Below, piece by piece: positions 1 through 8,846 of a stretch of 64,000 nucleotides of DNA. The stretch is taken from positions 62,001 through 126,000 of the forward strand of contig NZ_REFY01000004.1 in NCBI RefSeq assembly GCF_003841485.1, given 5' to 3'. This DNA is from Natrarchaeobius halalkaliphilus. GTDB taxonomy: Archaea > Halobacteriota > Halobacteria > Halobacteriales > Natrialbaceae. A program made the position numbers and the translations under genes. Numbering within the stretch: the first letter of the stretch is position 1; each line of letters opens with the position of its first letter. The notes beneath the pieces were generated by a model. The model was not told the origin of the DNA and did no database searches. It saw nothing but the letters and a program-made list of their open reading frames with translations.

Positions 1-30
1 GCGGTTTGATCGGATCCGAAGGGTGAACGG

Positions 31-1161
31 ATGAGATTGCGACGGCTGCTCCGCGTTACTTTTGCCGTGGTGATAGTTCTCACCCTAGGATCACTCCTTC
101 TTGGGGCAATGCTCGGTCAGCCAATTCTGCTGTCATACACCGAGACAGGGAGTATGGACCCGACGATCGCTGAAGGAGATGGATTCGTCGTGATTCCCTC
201 GACGGGTCTCGGGTCAGCGGAAGTTGGCGATGTTGTCATCTACGACGCCCAAGAGGCTAACGAAGGTGGGTTGACGACTCACCGCGTCGTCGGCGCGACC
301 GACCATGGATACGAGACTGCTGGAGACGCCAATATCGTGACCGATCAGGATGGAGGTGAACCCGCCGTCACCGACGGGCAGATCGTCGCGAAAGCTTGGA
401 CGGTCGGTGGGGATGTCGTAACGATCCCTCACCTCGGTACGGTCGTGATGAACATCCAGTCTGGGATCGACTCGATCAGAGATGTACTTGGGATTGGTCC
501 AAGACTCGGATCCCAAGGAATAGCTACTCTACTGTTCGGGGTCGGCGTTGCCCTCCTCGCGTTCACGTTCCTCACGAAGTCACGGAGCCGACATCGGGAA
601 CGAACGCGGTCGCGACGTACGTCGGTTTCCGCGCGTGGAATTGTATTCGGTCTGGTTGTCTGTTTGTGCATAGTGACGTTCGGAACGATGCTGGCAATCT
701 CGGGTTCGACCGAGTTCGGTACCGTCAGCGCCGATTATGAGTCCGACGCTCCGCACGTAATCCAGTCCGGCGAGACCGGCGAGCGTAACTACGAGCGCCA
801 CAACGGTGGTCTGTTGCCAGTCGTCTCGATTCTCGAGCCCGCCAGCCAGGGCGTGTCGGTCGAAGATGAACCGACCCAGTTGCACCACGGTGAATCTGCG
901 AACACGACAATTACCGTCACTGCACCGACCGAGCGAGGGTACGTCTTGCACGCCGTCTCGGAGTTTAGGTATCTCGCGGTGCTTCCTCCTCCTCTCCTCG
1001 AAATGCTACACGACGTACATCCTTGGATAGCGATGACAAGTGTGACGGCCGTCGTCGTCTCCCTGTTCACACTCCCGTTTGCCCTGCTCCTCGGAACGGG
1101 TCGAATCGTTCTCCGCGAGCGAAAATCGGGTGGACACACCCACGATTACCTGAGAATATGA
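31..1161 (+). CDS. Archaeal signal peptidase I (S26B-type)
   Basis: Membrane serine peptidase that removes signal peptides of exported proteins. Catalytic Ser41 lies in TGSMDPTI after an N-terminal membrane helix (about 8-30). THRVV around residue 83 supplies the His that replaces the bacterial Lys in archaeal and ER-type enzymes, and GDANIVTDQD (98-107) is the conserved acidic box. At 376 residues it is longer than a minimal enzyme: further hydrophobic segments lie near 163-181, 203-226 and 335-358, with an extracytoplasmic-looking domain between the last two. The next gene (DUF5305) follows after 31 bp and probably forms an operon. The neighbouring DUF1102 proteins, which have SipW-type leaders, suggest it is their dedicated peptidase; that link is inference. 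Confidence 0.88.
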   Translation: MRLRRLLRVTFAVVIVLTLGSLLLGAMLGQPILLSYTETGSMDPTIAEGDGFVVIPSTGLGSAEVGDVVIYDAQEANEGGLTTHRVVGATDHGYETAGDANIVTDQDGGEPAVTDGQIVAKAWTVGGDVVTIPHLGTVVMNIQSGIDSIRDVLGIGPRLGSQGIATLLFGVGVALLAFTFLTKSRSRHRERTRSRRTSVSARGIVFGLVVCLCIVTFGTMLAISGSTEFGTVSADYESDAPHVIQSGETGERNYERHNGGLLPVVSILEPASQGVSVEDEPTQLHHGESANTTITVTAPTERGYVLHAVSEFRYLAVLPPPLLEMLHDVHPWIAMTSVTAVVVSLFTLPFALLLGTGRIVLRERKSGGHTHDYLRI

Positions 1162-1192
1162 TCCCCAACATCACACACCGGAGGTATCAACC

Positions 1193-2347
1193 ATGAACGC
1201 CGCTTTCATCCGCCTGCGAGCCGTCGCAGGCGATTGGTTCGTCTTCGTCGTCATCGCCCTACTCGCCCTGTCCCTTCTGGGTGGCTGGATAGCATACTCC
1301 GGCGTCGCGTCCGAACCCGACACGGGGGACGGGCCGACGAGCGCACAGTGGTCGCCGGTCGCCACGTTCGACCACAGCGCAGAAGTAGACCGTGACACAG
1401 AGGTATTTGAGGCCGGTGAAGTGCTCTCGGATCGATCGGCGTACTTCACGACGGTGACGCCCGAACTGGACGGCGAGTTCGCCTACCGCTACGAGGCTGA
1501 ACGTGGCGACGCCGAGGTCGGTATTTCCCTGGAACGACAACTCCGTTCTGTGTCAGACGACGACGAATACTGGTCGACGAACGATCCCATTGATGAGACC
1601 GCGGCGGAGTCGGTCGGGCCCGGCGAGGTGATCACAACGCCGTTCTCCGTCGATGTTCCCGCGATGATGAACGACACAGAGCAGATTGAGTCGAGCTTGG
1701 AGGCCTCTCCAGGAACTGTCGAGATGGTGATCGTCGCACACGTCACCATGGAGGGTACAATTGACGGGGATCCCGTCACTGTGACCGAATCATACGAGCT
1801 GTTGATCGAACAAGATGACGAAACGTATTCCCTCGACACGCCAGGTATCGATCACCACGACACCGAGCAAGCGCCCGTAACCGAGACACAAAGCGCACGT
1901 GGACCCGGTTCGACCCTGATGGGACTCGTGTTAGCGCTCGTCTCGATAACCGCGCTGGGCGTCGTCACCGTCCAGAAAGTCAACGGGACACTTTCCCCTT
2001 CCGAGCGCGAACTCGCGCGGTTTCGGCGCGAACACGAACGGGCGTCCTTCGATGAGTGGATCTCGACCGGTACCGTTCCCGAGAAGGTGTACGACCGTGC
2101 TCGTATCGACCTTAACTCGCTTGAGGATCTTGTCGATGTTGCTGTCGATTCTGACCAGCGTGTAATTGAGAACGCAGACGACGAAGGAACTTACTACGTC
2201 CTCGACGACCCGGTGTACGTCTACGATCGGATGGATGGTGCGGAACCCGTCGGTTTGGATGACGACGGTAGCGATCTCTCGGATACTGATGCCGATGATA
2301 GCGAGCCGAGGTCGGATGACGAGTCTACACCACCCGGAACGAATTGA
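1193..2347 (+). CDS. DUF5305 membrane-anchored protein
   Basis: 384-residue protein of the archaeal DUF5305 family; its molecular role is unknown. An N-terminal helix (about 16-36), a beta-rich acidic exterior domain and a second helix (about 245-264) are followed by a charged tail predicted to lie in the cytoplasm, ending in an Asp/Ser-rich stretch. It lies directly downstream of the signal peptidase, an arrangement found with DUF1102 exported proteins in haloarchaea. The topology resembles that of an assembly or anchoring factor, but no catalytic motif is visible. The start ATG at 1193 gives a short positively charged N-terminus before the helix. Confidence 0.8.
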   Translation: MNAAFIRLRAVAGDWFVFVVIALLALSLLGGWIAYSGVASEPDTGDGPTSAQWSPVATFDHSAEVDRDTEVFEAGEVLSDRSAYFTTVTPELDGEFAYRYEAERGDAEVGISLERQLRSVSDDDEYWSTNDPIDETAAESVGPGEVITTPFSVDVPAMMNDTEQIESSLEASPGTVEMVIVAHVTMEGTIDGDPVTVTESYELLIEQDDETYSLDTPGIDHHDTEQAPVTETQSARGPGSTLMGLVLALVSITALGVVTVQKVNGTLSPSERELARFRREHERASFDEWISTGTVPEKVYDRARIDLNSLEDLVDVAVDSDQRVIENADDEGTYYVLDDPVYVYDRMDGAEPVGLDDDGSDLSDTDADDSEPRSDDESTPPGTN

Positions 2348-2357
2348 AGCTACCGCA

Positions 2358-2969
2358 TCACCGTTTGGTAGTCTCCTCGATCTGACGAGCGTGAACGATG
2401 ATACGTTCGACGTCCAGGTAACTATCTTCCTTCGAGAGAAGCTTCGTGGAAATGGAAAGGCCGATACAGGTACACTCGCCAATTGATAGCGTGAGTGCAT
2501 TCGATTCGCTGTCGACCCGTCGATCGACCTGAGACCCCTTGTAGAACGCAACGCGATCCTCGTCGGCCGGTTTCACGGATCCCTTATCTTTCTTCGTTTG
2601 GACGGGTATCCGTTCAGGCACTTCGATCCAGGCGGTGACCGGTTCCGTTCCCTGGTTACAGATCCGAAAGACGTCGTGAATGTACGTGACCGCGTTTCCG
2701 TTGATCCCGAGGCCGGTCTGCTTGGTCTTGGATTTCCGGATCGAATTCGACGGCGAGAGATCTATTTTGAGGTGACCGTTCCCGTCCAGTCTGGCGTACC
2801 TCCTGTTAGGTGATCGCGGACAGGGCTCGAGCCCAAGGTAGCCATCGGGATCTTCGGAGACCTCAACCCGGACGCCGGCAACCTCTCGCGATAATGCCCC
2901 TGAACCAACGACGATGCCGGTACTTGTGGCACTTCCACCCGCGACGAGCAGTAGAGTTCGCCGATGCAT
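2358..2969 (-). CDS. DUF1102 exported protein (SipW/TasA-type), paralogue 1
   Basis: 203 residues. The N-terminus is MHRRTLLLVAGG followed by GSGALSRE, the short leader with a GSGA(F/L)S-type boundary typical of haloarchaeal DUF1102 proteins. The body contains the family patterns DGYLGLEP, GNGHLKIDL and VFRICNQGTEPV, matching the gene at 3375. Lys and Arg are more frequent than in its paralogues. It converges on the DUF5305 gene (10-bp gap). DUF1102 includes the TasA-like subunit of archaeal bundling pili, so an extracellular fibre or cell-surface role is plausible but not shown here. Confidence 0.75.
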   Translation of the reverse strand: MHRRTLLLVAGGSATSTGIVVGSGALSREVAGVRVEVSEDPDGYLGLEPCPRSPNRRYARLDGNGHLKIDLSPSNSIRKSKTKQTGLGINGNAVTYIHDVFRICNQGTEPVTAWIEVPERIPVQTKKDKGSVKPADEDRVAFYKGSQVDRRVDSESNALTLSIGECTCIGLSISTKLLSKEDSYLDVERIIVHARQIEETTKR

Positions 2970-3374
2970 GATGACCAGGGATTCGTTACCGTGCGTGAAC
3001 CCCGATCAAACGCGAAGATTCGGCCGCGGTTCGGAACCCCTGGACAGGATATTGGTCGTGTACGCTTTGGTATTCGGTGCTAATTTGCGTGTAAGCCAAG
3101 CGTGCGCTGGAATTCTCGTCCAATCGCCCATCTGAGCTGGCCGAGTCGTCGACCGCTGGCGTCGCAACCGCTACCTCGATTGTAGGTACTTGTACGGCTC
3201 CCTTTCTCAGTATAGGGAAGGCCATTGTCAGCACAAGGGTGGTGTGAAGATTCTACCGGCGACGTATACATAAAGGGACGATCGTTGAGGCCCCGATTGT
3301 GACACTCGAGTTCGACCCACCCATACACCGCGTGACCTGGAGCAGCCAGACGGACTTGAGCGTCCAGAGATACA

Positions 3375-3956
3375 ATGCAACGACGAAAATTCTTAATCGG
3401 TACCGGAAGCACAGCAATCGGAGCCAGCGCGATCATCGGGTCAGGCGCGTTCAGTCGAGTGGAGGCGGACCGGTCGCTCACCGTCGCGGCCGCCGACGAC
3501 CCCGACGCCTACCTTGGACTCGTCCCGTTGGATACTCCGAACAGCAACGCCTACGTCGAACTCGACGCAAACGGGCACCTCGAGATAGACATCGCCACGA
3601 ACGAGAACGATGGAGAGGGAGTCAACTCCAACTCGATTACCTGGTTCGACGGCATGTTCGAAATCTGTAATCAGGGAACAGCCGACGCCGACGTCTATAT
3701 CGAAGACATAGCAGGTCTCGGTGAAGATCCCGGTGAAGTCAGTTTCTACACGGGCACTGGTGCCGGGGACGGCGACGCCGGCCTTGACTTCATCGTTGGC
3801 GAAACGGAATCTATCAACATCGCAGTCGGTACGTGTGAAGAGATCGGTGTTCGTGTGAACTCCGCGGAAGAACAGTCCGACCCGGTCTTCGACGACGACG
3901 TCACCATCATCGCTGACTCGCCGGATGCCGGTGAACCGGAGAACGGTAACGGCTGA
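3375..3956 (+). CDS. DUF1102 exported protein (SipW/TasA-type), paralogue 2
   Basis: 193 residues. The leader is MQRRKFLIGTGSTAIGAS with the boundary motif GSGAFSRVEADR, one of the most recognisable haloarchaeal DUF1102 signatures. The body has DAYLGLVP, ANGHLEIDIA and MFEICNQGTADADVYI, and a beta-rich acidic composition. The 3' end is strongly acidic (EPENGNG). It is transcribed opposite to paralogues 1 and 3. Such proteins are cleaved just after the GAFS region by a SipW-like peptidase in characterised relatives, which fits the signal peptidase 2.2 kb upstream. Polymerisation into a fibre is inference. Confidence 0.8.
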   Translation: MQRRKFLIGTGSTAIGASAIIGSGAFSRVEADRSLTVAAADDPDAYLGLVPLDTPNSNAYVELDANGHLEIDIATNENDGEGVNSNSITWFDGMFEICNQGTADADVYIEDIAGLGEDPGEVSFYTGTGAGDGDAGLDFIVGETESINIAVGTCEEIGVRVNSAEEQSDPVFDDDVTIIADSPDAGEPENGNG

Positions 3957-4054
3957 TCCTATCGGCAACCGTTTTTCTGACGATCTCAAATTCATCCCTT
4001 TAGGATACTTGGCTTCACGCTTCGAGAGAACGCTGATTCTCGCAGGATCGATCG

Positions 4055-4570
4055 TTATTCAGTACTCATCGAACCGATATTTGCGTTCACGATGAGTGTG
4101 TCGATGATCTCGGTCTCTTCGCCGTGATCTGTCGTGTCGACGAAAATGTCCGTGGTGATCGATTCTCCAACGGATATCGTAACCGGCTCGTCAGCGTCCG
4201 TCAGGTCAGTCTCGGTCTCGGCGTCGGTGAACGCGATCGATTCCGGGTTCTCACCGTCTGGCTCGAGCCAGACGTCGACGGGTTGTGTTCCGTTGTTGGT
4301 TATGACGAAGACATCGTCCAGCTCTGTCACACCCTCAGGGTTCACCGTATCGATGAAGAGTCGGAACGCCCCCGTCGTTTCGTTGGTGGTGGCGTACTCG
4401 CCGTTCGGATCGTCCGATGGGGCGAGCCCAAGGTAGGCTGTTCCATCACCTGTCTGTTGGACGGTCGTCGCACGTCCGGTGGTGACCCTAGAAAGTGCGC
4501 TCGAGCCGATGACGCCGAGTATCGCGATGGCGACACTACCGATTCCGAGTGTGAATGATCGTCGTTTCAT
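4055..4570 (-). CDS. DUF1102 exported protein (SipW/TasA-type), paralogue 3
   Basis: 171 residues. The leader MKRRSFTLGIGSVAIAIL is followed by GSSALSRVTTGR. The core has TAYLGLAP, DDVFVITNNGTQPVDVWLE and SVGESITTDIFVDT, the same order of blocks as the other two DUF1102 genes but without the cysteine in the NxGT block. The gene downstream of the small exported protein at 4592-5053 is this one, separated by 21 bp and in the same direction, so the two are probably cotranscribed. Function as a surface or matrix subunit is inferred from the family only. Confidence 0.75.
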   Translation of the reverse strand: MKRRSFTLGIGSVAIAILGVIGSSALSRVTTGRATTVQQTGDGTAYLGLAPSDDPNGEYATTNETTGAFRLFIDTVNPEGVTELDDVFVITNNGTQPVDVWLEPDGENPESIAFTDAETETDLTDADEPVTISVGESITTDIFVDTTDHGEETEIIDTLIVNANIGSMSTE

Positions 4571-4591
4571 TAGGTATTTCCCTTGGTTTGT

Positions 4592-5053
4592 TCAGGACGG
4601 ACAATCGATATTGAGCCCTTGGGCAACTTTCGAGGCCTCGATTGCCGTCGATGTCCCCGATGCCTGGACGCAAAACGTGACGTTGGCGGCTCCCTGTCCA
4701 GGAGCGCGGCCGCTGCAACCGACGGTGACGCTTCCTTGACCATTCGGCTGCAGTTCGGAAGGGTGTTGAACGACCTCGATCGACTCTGGATCGACGCCTC
4801 CGACGTCTTCGATCTCCACGTCGAGTTCAACTGGCTCGGGTGAGTTATTCTTGAGGTCGAGGATGATCTCCCCCTCACCGTTCTCGATTGGGGTACCATT
4901 GTACTCATCTTCGATACCAATGGTGGCCTCCGCTGCCGGAGCGACCTGCACGATCGCCTCTCGACCCCCCGTGAACGCGCTATACCCGGCCGTCGACAAG
5001 ATGAATCCGATGCCGCCAATGAGGATAAGTCCGATAGCGATTCGTCCAATCAT
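4592..5053 (-). CDS. Small exported protein of unknown function
   Basis: 153 residues with a hydrophobic N-terminus (IGLILIGGIGFILSTAG) followed by AFTGGREAIVQVAPAAEATIGI. The mature part is a beta-rich, Ig-like stretch (LDLKNNSPEPVELDVEIED) with two or three cysteines toward the C-terminus (VGCSGRAP, VTFCVQ, IDCPS). It is first in a two-gene leftward unit with DUF1102 paralogue 3. The AFTGG boundary resembles the SipW-type leaders of its neighbours, so it may be a minor subunit or cap of the same structure. I do not recognise a named family. Confidence 0.65.
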   Translation of the reverse strand: MIGRIAIGLILIGGIGFILSTAGYSAFTGGREAIVQVAPAAEATIGIEDEYNGTPIENGEGEIILDLKNNSPEPVELDVEIEDVGGVDPESIEVVQHPSELQPNGQGSVTVGCSGRAPGQGAANVTFCVQASGTSTAIEASKVAQGLNIDCPS

Positions 5054-5171
5054 CCTTTCTTAAAAGCGAGCGGATAGTTCACTACAGACGATTTAATGTG
5101 ATGCATCACTTCGTCCAGTAACTGACTTTCCACTAAACATGAGTATTCACTTCCTACCCTATAGAAAGAGA

Positions 5172-5234
5172 CTCAGTACCTCACAAATCAGCCTCAGCTA
5201 ACTGTAGCTGAAGCGTGATTTGTGAGGTACTGAG
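5172..5234. repeat. Perfect 19-bp inverted repeat (long hairpin)
   Basis: CTCAGTACCTCACAAATCA (5172-5190) is exactly inverted at 5216-5234, and the inner bases continue pairing around CAGCTA/TAGCTG with one or two mismatches, leaving a four-base loop. It lies between the exported-protein cluster and the decayed transposase. It could be a mobile-element terminus, a MITE-like remnant or a strong bidirectional terminator. The surrounding 5054-5420 has no supported gene. Confidence 0.8.
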
Positions 5235-5372
5235 CCTTGTTTATATGAAGATCCCAACCCGTTCTTTCAGACAATCTGAAAACTGAACACTGCTTTTGTG
5301 CAGGTTTACAATGATGTGCTCTGTAGGATCGCTAGACAGCGTCGCTACGACTGCGTTATCTCGGTAGAAAGC

Positions 5373-5412
5373 GAAGAGACGGAATGTTGTGACTTCGGAA
5401 TTCCGTCTCTTC
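5373..5412. repeat. 12-bp perfect inverted repeat in transposase 5' region
   Basis: GAAGAGACGGAA (5373-5384) pairs with TTCCGTCTCTTC (5401-5412) around a 16-base loop. It coincides with the place where the reading frame of the transposase N-terminus is lost, so it may mark a rearrangement. Confidence 0.6.
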
Positions 5413-5420
5413 ACCCGTAA

Positions 5421-6209
5421 TTCGGTGCGAAAGCTAAAGCAGTTGTCGCTGATCCCGACGAACCCGCCGACCCCGAAGGGGGTGGCGGGTTCGCCGAGTG
5501 GGCGATGCTGACACTTCAGGCACTGCGGATTGAACTTGGAAAATCCTACCGCCAGACGATCGGTCTCCTCAGTGAAATGCCCGGCATTCTCGAGGAAATC
5601 GGGCTCACGCGACTCCCCCATTTCACGGTACTTCGTGACTGGTTCGAGACCATCTCGATGGAGACCTATCGTGCGTTTCTCGGCGAATCAGCTGAGAAAC
5701 GCACTGGCCACGCAGCGGTCGATTCAACTGGCTTTGACCGTGATCAGCCATCCCGTCACTACGCACAACGAGCACACTATCGCGTTCGCTCGCTCAAAGT
5801 CACTGCGCTCGTTGACGTAAAAACGAGGTACGTCTTCGACGTTCACTGTACCACGACGAAGAAACACGATGCGAAGATCGGGCCGCAGGTCGCGCGGCGA
5901 AACGCCGCGGACCTGCGGTCACTGGCTGCTGACCGTGGCTACGACGGGAAACCGTTCCGCGACGAACTTCGTGGCGACGGCATTCGTCCGTTGATCAAGC
6001 ATCGGATCTACTCCTCGCTTGATCGAGCGCATAACGCCCGAATGAGTAGCCGCTGGTACAACCGCCGCTGGATGGTTGAGACTGTCTTCTCGTCAATCAA
6101 GCGCACGCTCGGCTCCGCCGTGCGTGCGCGAAGCTGCCAGCTCGAATTCCGGGAGATAGTGCTGAAGTGTGCCGTCTACAATCTTCGTCGAACGGTAAGA
6201 TATCCGTAG
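5421..6209 (+). pseudogene. IS5-type haloarchaeal transposase, N-terminally frameshifted
   Basis: DDE transposase. The open frame from ATG 5505 gives 234 residues containing LLSEMPGILEEIGL, GHAAVDSTGFDRD (first Asp), SLAADRGYDGK (second Asp) and MVETVFSSIKRTLGSAVRAR (Glu region with the Y/R motif). Codons upstream of 5505 still read AKAVVADPDEPADPEGGGGF in the same frame back to a stop at 5418-5420, which is the usual N-terminal part of these proteins. The preceding piece (SEFRLFTRNSV) reads in another frame. One base therefore appears to be lost near 5430, so the copy is probably inactive. I could not define matching terminal inverted repeats at 6210-6300. Confidence 0.75.
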
Positions 6210-6380
6210 AACCGACCGCTGTGTATCGGTTTTCACCGGATAGCAGAGTGAGTGAAAACGCCGAAATCAAGCCTCGTCTAGCGACCCTACGAAGCACAGA
6301 ATTTAAATGCGGAACGGTGTTCGGTTGCTTGTCAACCCCCTGCGAAAGCTAATAACCCTCAAAGAGAAACATGAATTCGA

Positions 6381-7133
6381 ATGTTGGATGTGATTTTGGA
6401 TACTAACTACTGGATCACACTCAAGGAAAACCAGGACATCCTTTCTAGATTCAAACAGTCGAAGCTAAGACATGGATTCAATGTTCTATTCACTCGGCCG
6501 AATTTCGTCGATCTTGCCAAATGGGATCAGCAAGACAGACTAAGCGATATTATAGCCGAAATCACCGACACGTACGTTGTTGTTGAAGACTATAATTCCG
6601 ATGAATATCTTTACTCGGACGACCCTTTGCTAATCCCTCCGCCCGAAATCCGCGACGCCCTCAAGGAACACACGCTGGACTTCAGGGCGGCAAAAACACT
6701 GAGATTCTTATTCCGTTCGATGGAGCAAAACCCTGATGAAGGATTTCCGGACTTATCACGCGCGCTTAGTGACATCCACAAAGAAGGCGGAGAGAGTTAT
6801 TTGAAGATGGCTGCGTTCTGGCGATATATCGAACGGAAGGACGATCGGGCGCGAGTTGAGTTGAGCGATGCCTCAAAACTCGGCTACGTTAGAAGGCAGC
6901 TTACGGTGGAGCACGCAAAGCAGATTCAACCAAATGAAAACATCGAAACACAGGATTATGTAGACCTGGAGATTTGCGCCTACGCTATCTATGCATCTGA
7001 TGTGTTTGTCGGTGAAAAGAAATGGATCAACCAGGAAATCATTCCAAACGTGTGTGCAGGAATTGAGGACGAGGACGGACCAATATTAATGAAATCTCTT
7101 GACGAGTTCTTTGCCGGGTTCCCTGTCGTGTGA
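6381..7133 (+). CDS. PIN-like domain protein
   Basis: 250 residues starting MLDVILDTNYWITL, the first acidic strand of PIN ribonucleases (Asp7 in ILDTN). Later acidic residues that could complete the site occur in YVDLEICAYAIYASDVFVG near residues 193-211. PIN proteins cleave RNA and act as VapC toxins or RNA-processing enzymes; at 250 residues this is longer than typical VapC (about 130), and there is no small antitoxin gene directly upstream. Base composition is more AT-rich than host genes nearby, suggesting acquired DNA. Its activity is not established by the sequence. Confidence 0.6.
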   Translation: MLDVILDTNYWITLKENQDILSRFKQSKLRHGFNVLFTRPNFVDLAKWDQQDRLSDIIAEITDTYVVVEDYNSDEYLYSDDPLLIPPPEIRDALKEHTLDFRAAKTLRFLFRSMEQNPDEGFPDLSRALSDIHKEGGESYLKMAAFWRYIERKDDRARVELSDASKLGYVRRQLTVEHAKQIQPNENIETQDYVDLEICAYAIYASDVFVGEKKWINQEIIPNVCAGIEDEDGPILMKSLDEFFAGFPVV

Positions 7134-7215
7134 AGACCCGATCTCGCGAACTTATCAACGAGTGTGTCATAGTCATCTTCTCTTTCAGGAGTCTACCAGG
7201 TTCAGAGATGTATTT

Positions 7216-8031
7216 TCAACGAAAGAGACGTCGGATTGATCCGGATACAGGTGTTGGCTCGATTTGCAGTAGCTGAGCGGTGTTTTCAAACAGTTCTTCG
7301 TTGATTGCCGCCTCCAACTGGTTCAAATCATATTCTGTGACGTACTGCTGGACTCCGTCCTTCATCTCCTGATAATCTTTAGTGTACCACAACAGCGCGT
7401 GGAGGTCTGCCGCATCCTTCACTCGTTTATGACTCTTATCTCGGTCAGGTAACGACCGAATCTTCATCGCCGCCAGAAGCTCGGGAGCCACAATAAAAAC
7501 GTCCGCCGGTGCTTCCCAAGACACGTATTCAGACAACGGCACTCCCACACCACCCTCAAACACAGGTTTTAACAAGGTCTCTGCGGGTGGTGTAAAGCCA
7601 TACTGCTCTCTAAAACTATCTAACTCCGTAGTATCCGGTATCACGTCGATGTATACCTGGAAGACTTCATGCATCCCATACTCCTTGGCCTCGCTCTCAG
7701 AGATTCGCTCTCCAGTTTCTCGATCAAAATTCTGGACGAACCCGAACCGGCTCTTCTCGTACCCTAACTCCTCAATACCTGCTAACGTTTTCCCAACACC
7801 GGTATCATCGTACTCTTCTGCCGTCCAATCCGGCTCAACATGGATTCCAAGATCGATGTCACGGGAACCGATGTAGCCACGTCCATGCTCACGTTGAAAT
7901 CCTTGATTTACGTGTAGATGGACCGCCCAACCTCCAAGAAGACAGACCGGCGGCTCCGCAACCCTGAAAACGGCCTGAAGCTCCTCCTCAGAAAGCTCCG
8001 TAACCTGCGGCACATAGTACTGACGCACCAT
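7216..8031 (-). CDS. AbiEii-type nucleotidyltransferase toxin
   Basis: 271 residues. LLGGWAVHLH (31-40) and GSRDIDLGI (55-63) form the GG...RDxD nucleotide-binding and metal-binding motifs of the DNA-polymerase-beta-fold nucleotidyltransferases. Further on, MKIRSLPDRDKSHKRVKDAADL has the Lys/Asp pattern of the AbiEii/MenT group, which transfer nucleotides to target RNA such as tRNA. It follows the predicted antitoxin gene with only 5 bp between them, consistent with a type IV AbiE-like toxin-antitoxin operon. The target substrate cannot be read from the sequence. Confidence 0.75.
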   Translation of the reverse strand: MVRQYYVPQVTELSEEELQAVFRVAEPPVCLLGGWAVHLHVNQGFQREHGRGYIGSRDIDLGIHVEPDWTAEEYDDTGVGKTLAGIEELGYEKSRFGFVQNFDRETGERISESEAKEYGMHEVFQVYIDVIPDTTELDSFREQYGFTPPAETLLKPVFEGGVGVPLSEYVSWEAPADVFIVAPELLAAMKIRSLPDRDKSHKRVKDAADLHALLWYTKDYQEMKDGVQQYVTEYDLNQLEAAINEELFENTAQLLQIEPTPVSGSIRRLFR

Positions 8032-8036
8032 TTCTG

Positions 8037-8645
8037 TCAGGCCTCACCGTGGAAGTTTTGAATCAGTTTTTCAGCGGCTTCTCTGCATGGTCCTCCCTCA
8101 TCCAATAGATCTAGGATCAGTTGTGGAATCGAGACTGTAGAGAAATCATCCGCGGTTTTTCCGTTATAGAATACGTGTTCATCCAAGACTCGTACCCGGG
8201 TGTTTCCGCCTCCTAACAGGCCTTTCTCTTCGATAATATTCAGCCAGTCATTGGTCTGATCAGGGGAGATATAGAAGTCAGTGGTTGATGCGAACAGGAA
8301 GCCTTGATGCAGGTTTTCGGCTTGATATGTTGTTAACGCGTACTTCAAACCCGTGTCTTCCAGTAGCTGCATTGGCTGTTGAAGCGAGACCTCTAATTGA
8401 CTGGGCTTGATCCGGGTTCGTTGCCACTCTCGATACAACTCCTCAACTTCCACGACTTCGGTATCCTGTATCAGGCCTTGGTTTTCGAGTTTGTCCGTGT
8501 ATTGTCGTGTCCAGGGTTCTGATGCGCCGGAAAGTTTGGCTATTCGGTATTTTGTTAATTTTCCGTCTGCGTGGTTCAAGAGGACTCTGATTATCCGTTC
8601 TTTGTTGAATCCGCGTTCTCTGTCCGGTTTCTCCAGCAGCACCAT
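8037..8645 (-). CDS. AbiEi-type winged-helix antitoxin
   Basis: 202 residues from ATG at 8645 (the frame is open further upstream, but that DNA is the operator array and a TATA-rich promoter). Residues 12-60 (NKERIIRVLLNHADGKLTKYRIAKL and following) form a winged-helix DNA-binding domain; the rest (YALTTYQAENLHQ, FYNGKTADDFSTVSIPQLILDLL) resembles the C-terminal AbiEi domain that neutralises AbiEii. It is the first gene of the pair. Tandem CATTGG-containing repeats immediately upstream imply cooperative autoregulation, as in characterised AbiEi proteins. Confidence 0.72.
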   Translation of the reverse strand: MVLLEKPDRERGFNKERIIRVLLNHADGKLTKYRIAKLSGASEPWTRQYTDKLENQGLIQDTEVVEVEELYREWQRTRIKPSQLEVSLQQPMQLLEDTGLKYALTTYQAENLHQGFLFASTTDFYISPDQTNDWLNIIEEKGLLGGGNTRVRVLDEHVFYNGKTADDFSTVSIPQLILDLLDEGGPCREAAEKLIQNFHGEA

Positions 8646-8649
8646 AGTA

Positions 8650-8808
8650 CATTGGTTAACTCCTATGCTTATATACCTAACCAACGCATTGGCAAAGACT
8701 CCATTATATATACTCGGCCAATGCATTGGTAGCCTACAGTATATAAATAGCTAAGCAACCCATTGGCAAAAGAATCACTTATAATCTCAACCAACCCCTC
8801 GCCAAAAG
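8650..8808. promoter_or_regulatory. Tandem 37-bp operator array of the AbiE-type operon
   Basis: CATTGG recurs at 8650, 8687, 8724 and 8761, exactly 37 bp apart, with a degenerate fifth copy at 8797. The surrounding unit is CCAAYSCATTGGCAAAAGA followed by an AT-rich TATATA stretch. The third copy contains the perfect palindrome CCAATGCATTGG (8718-8729). The position directly upstream of the antitoxin start indicates binding sites for the AbiEi-like repressor overlapping the promoter. Confidence 0.75.
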
Positions 8809-8846
8809 TTCTGTACCAAGAATAACCCGAAAGAACGGGGAAAGAG

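Noticed and set aside
8650-8808. A CRISPR array
   Set aside because: Units repeat as a whole every 36-37 bp with only about 18 conserved bases, no unique spacers of constant length and no cas genes anywhere in the window.
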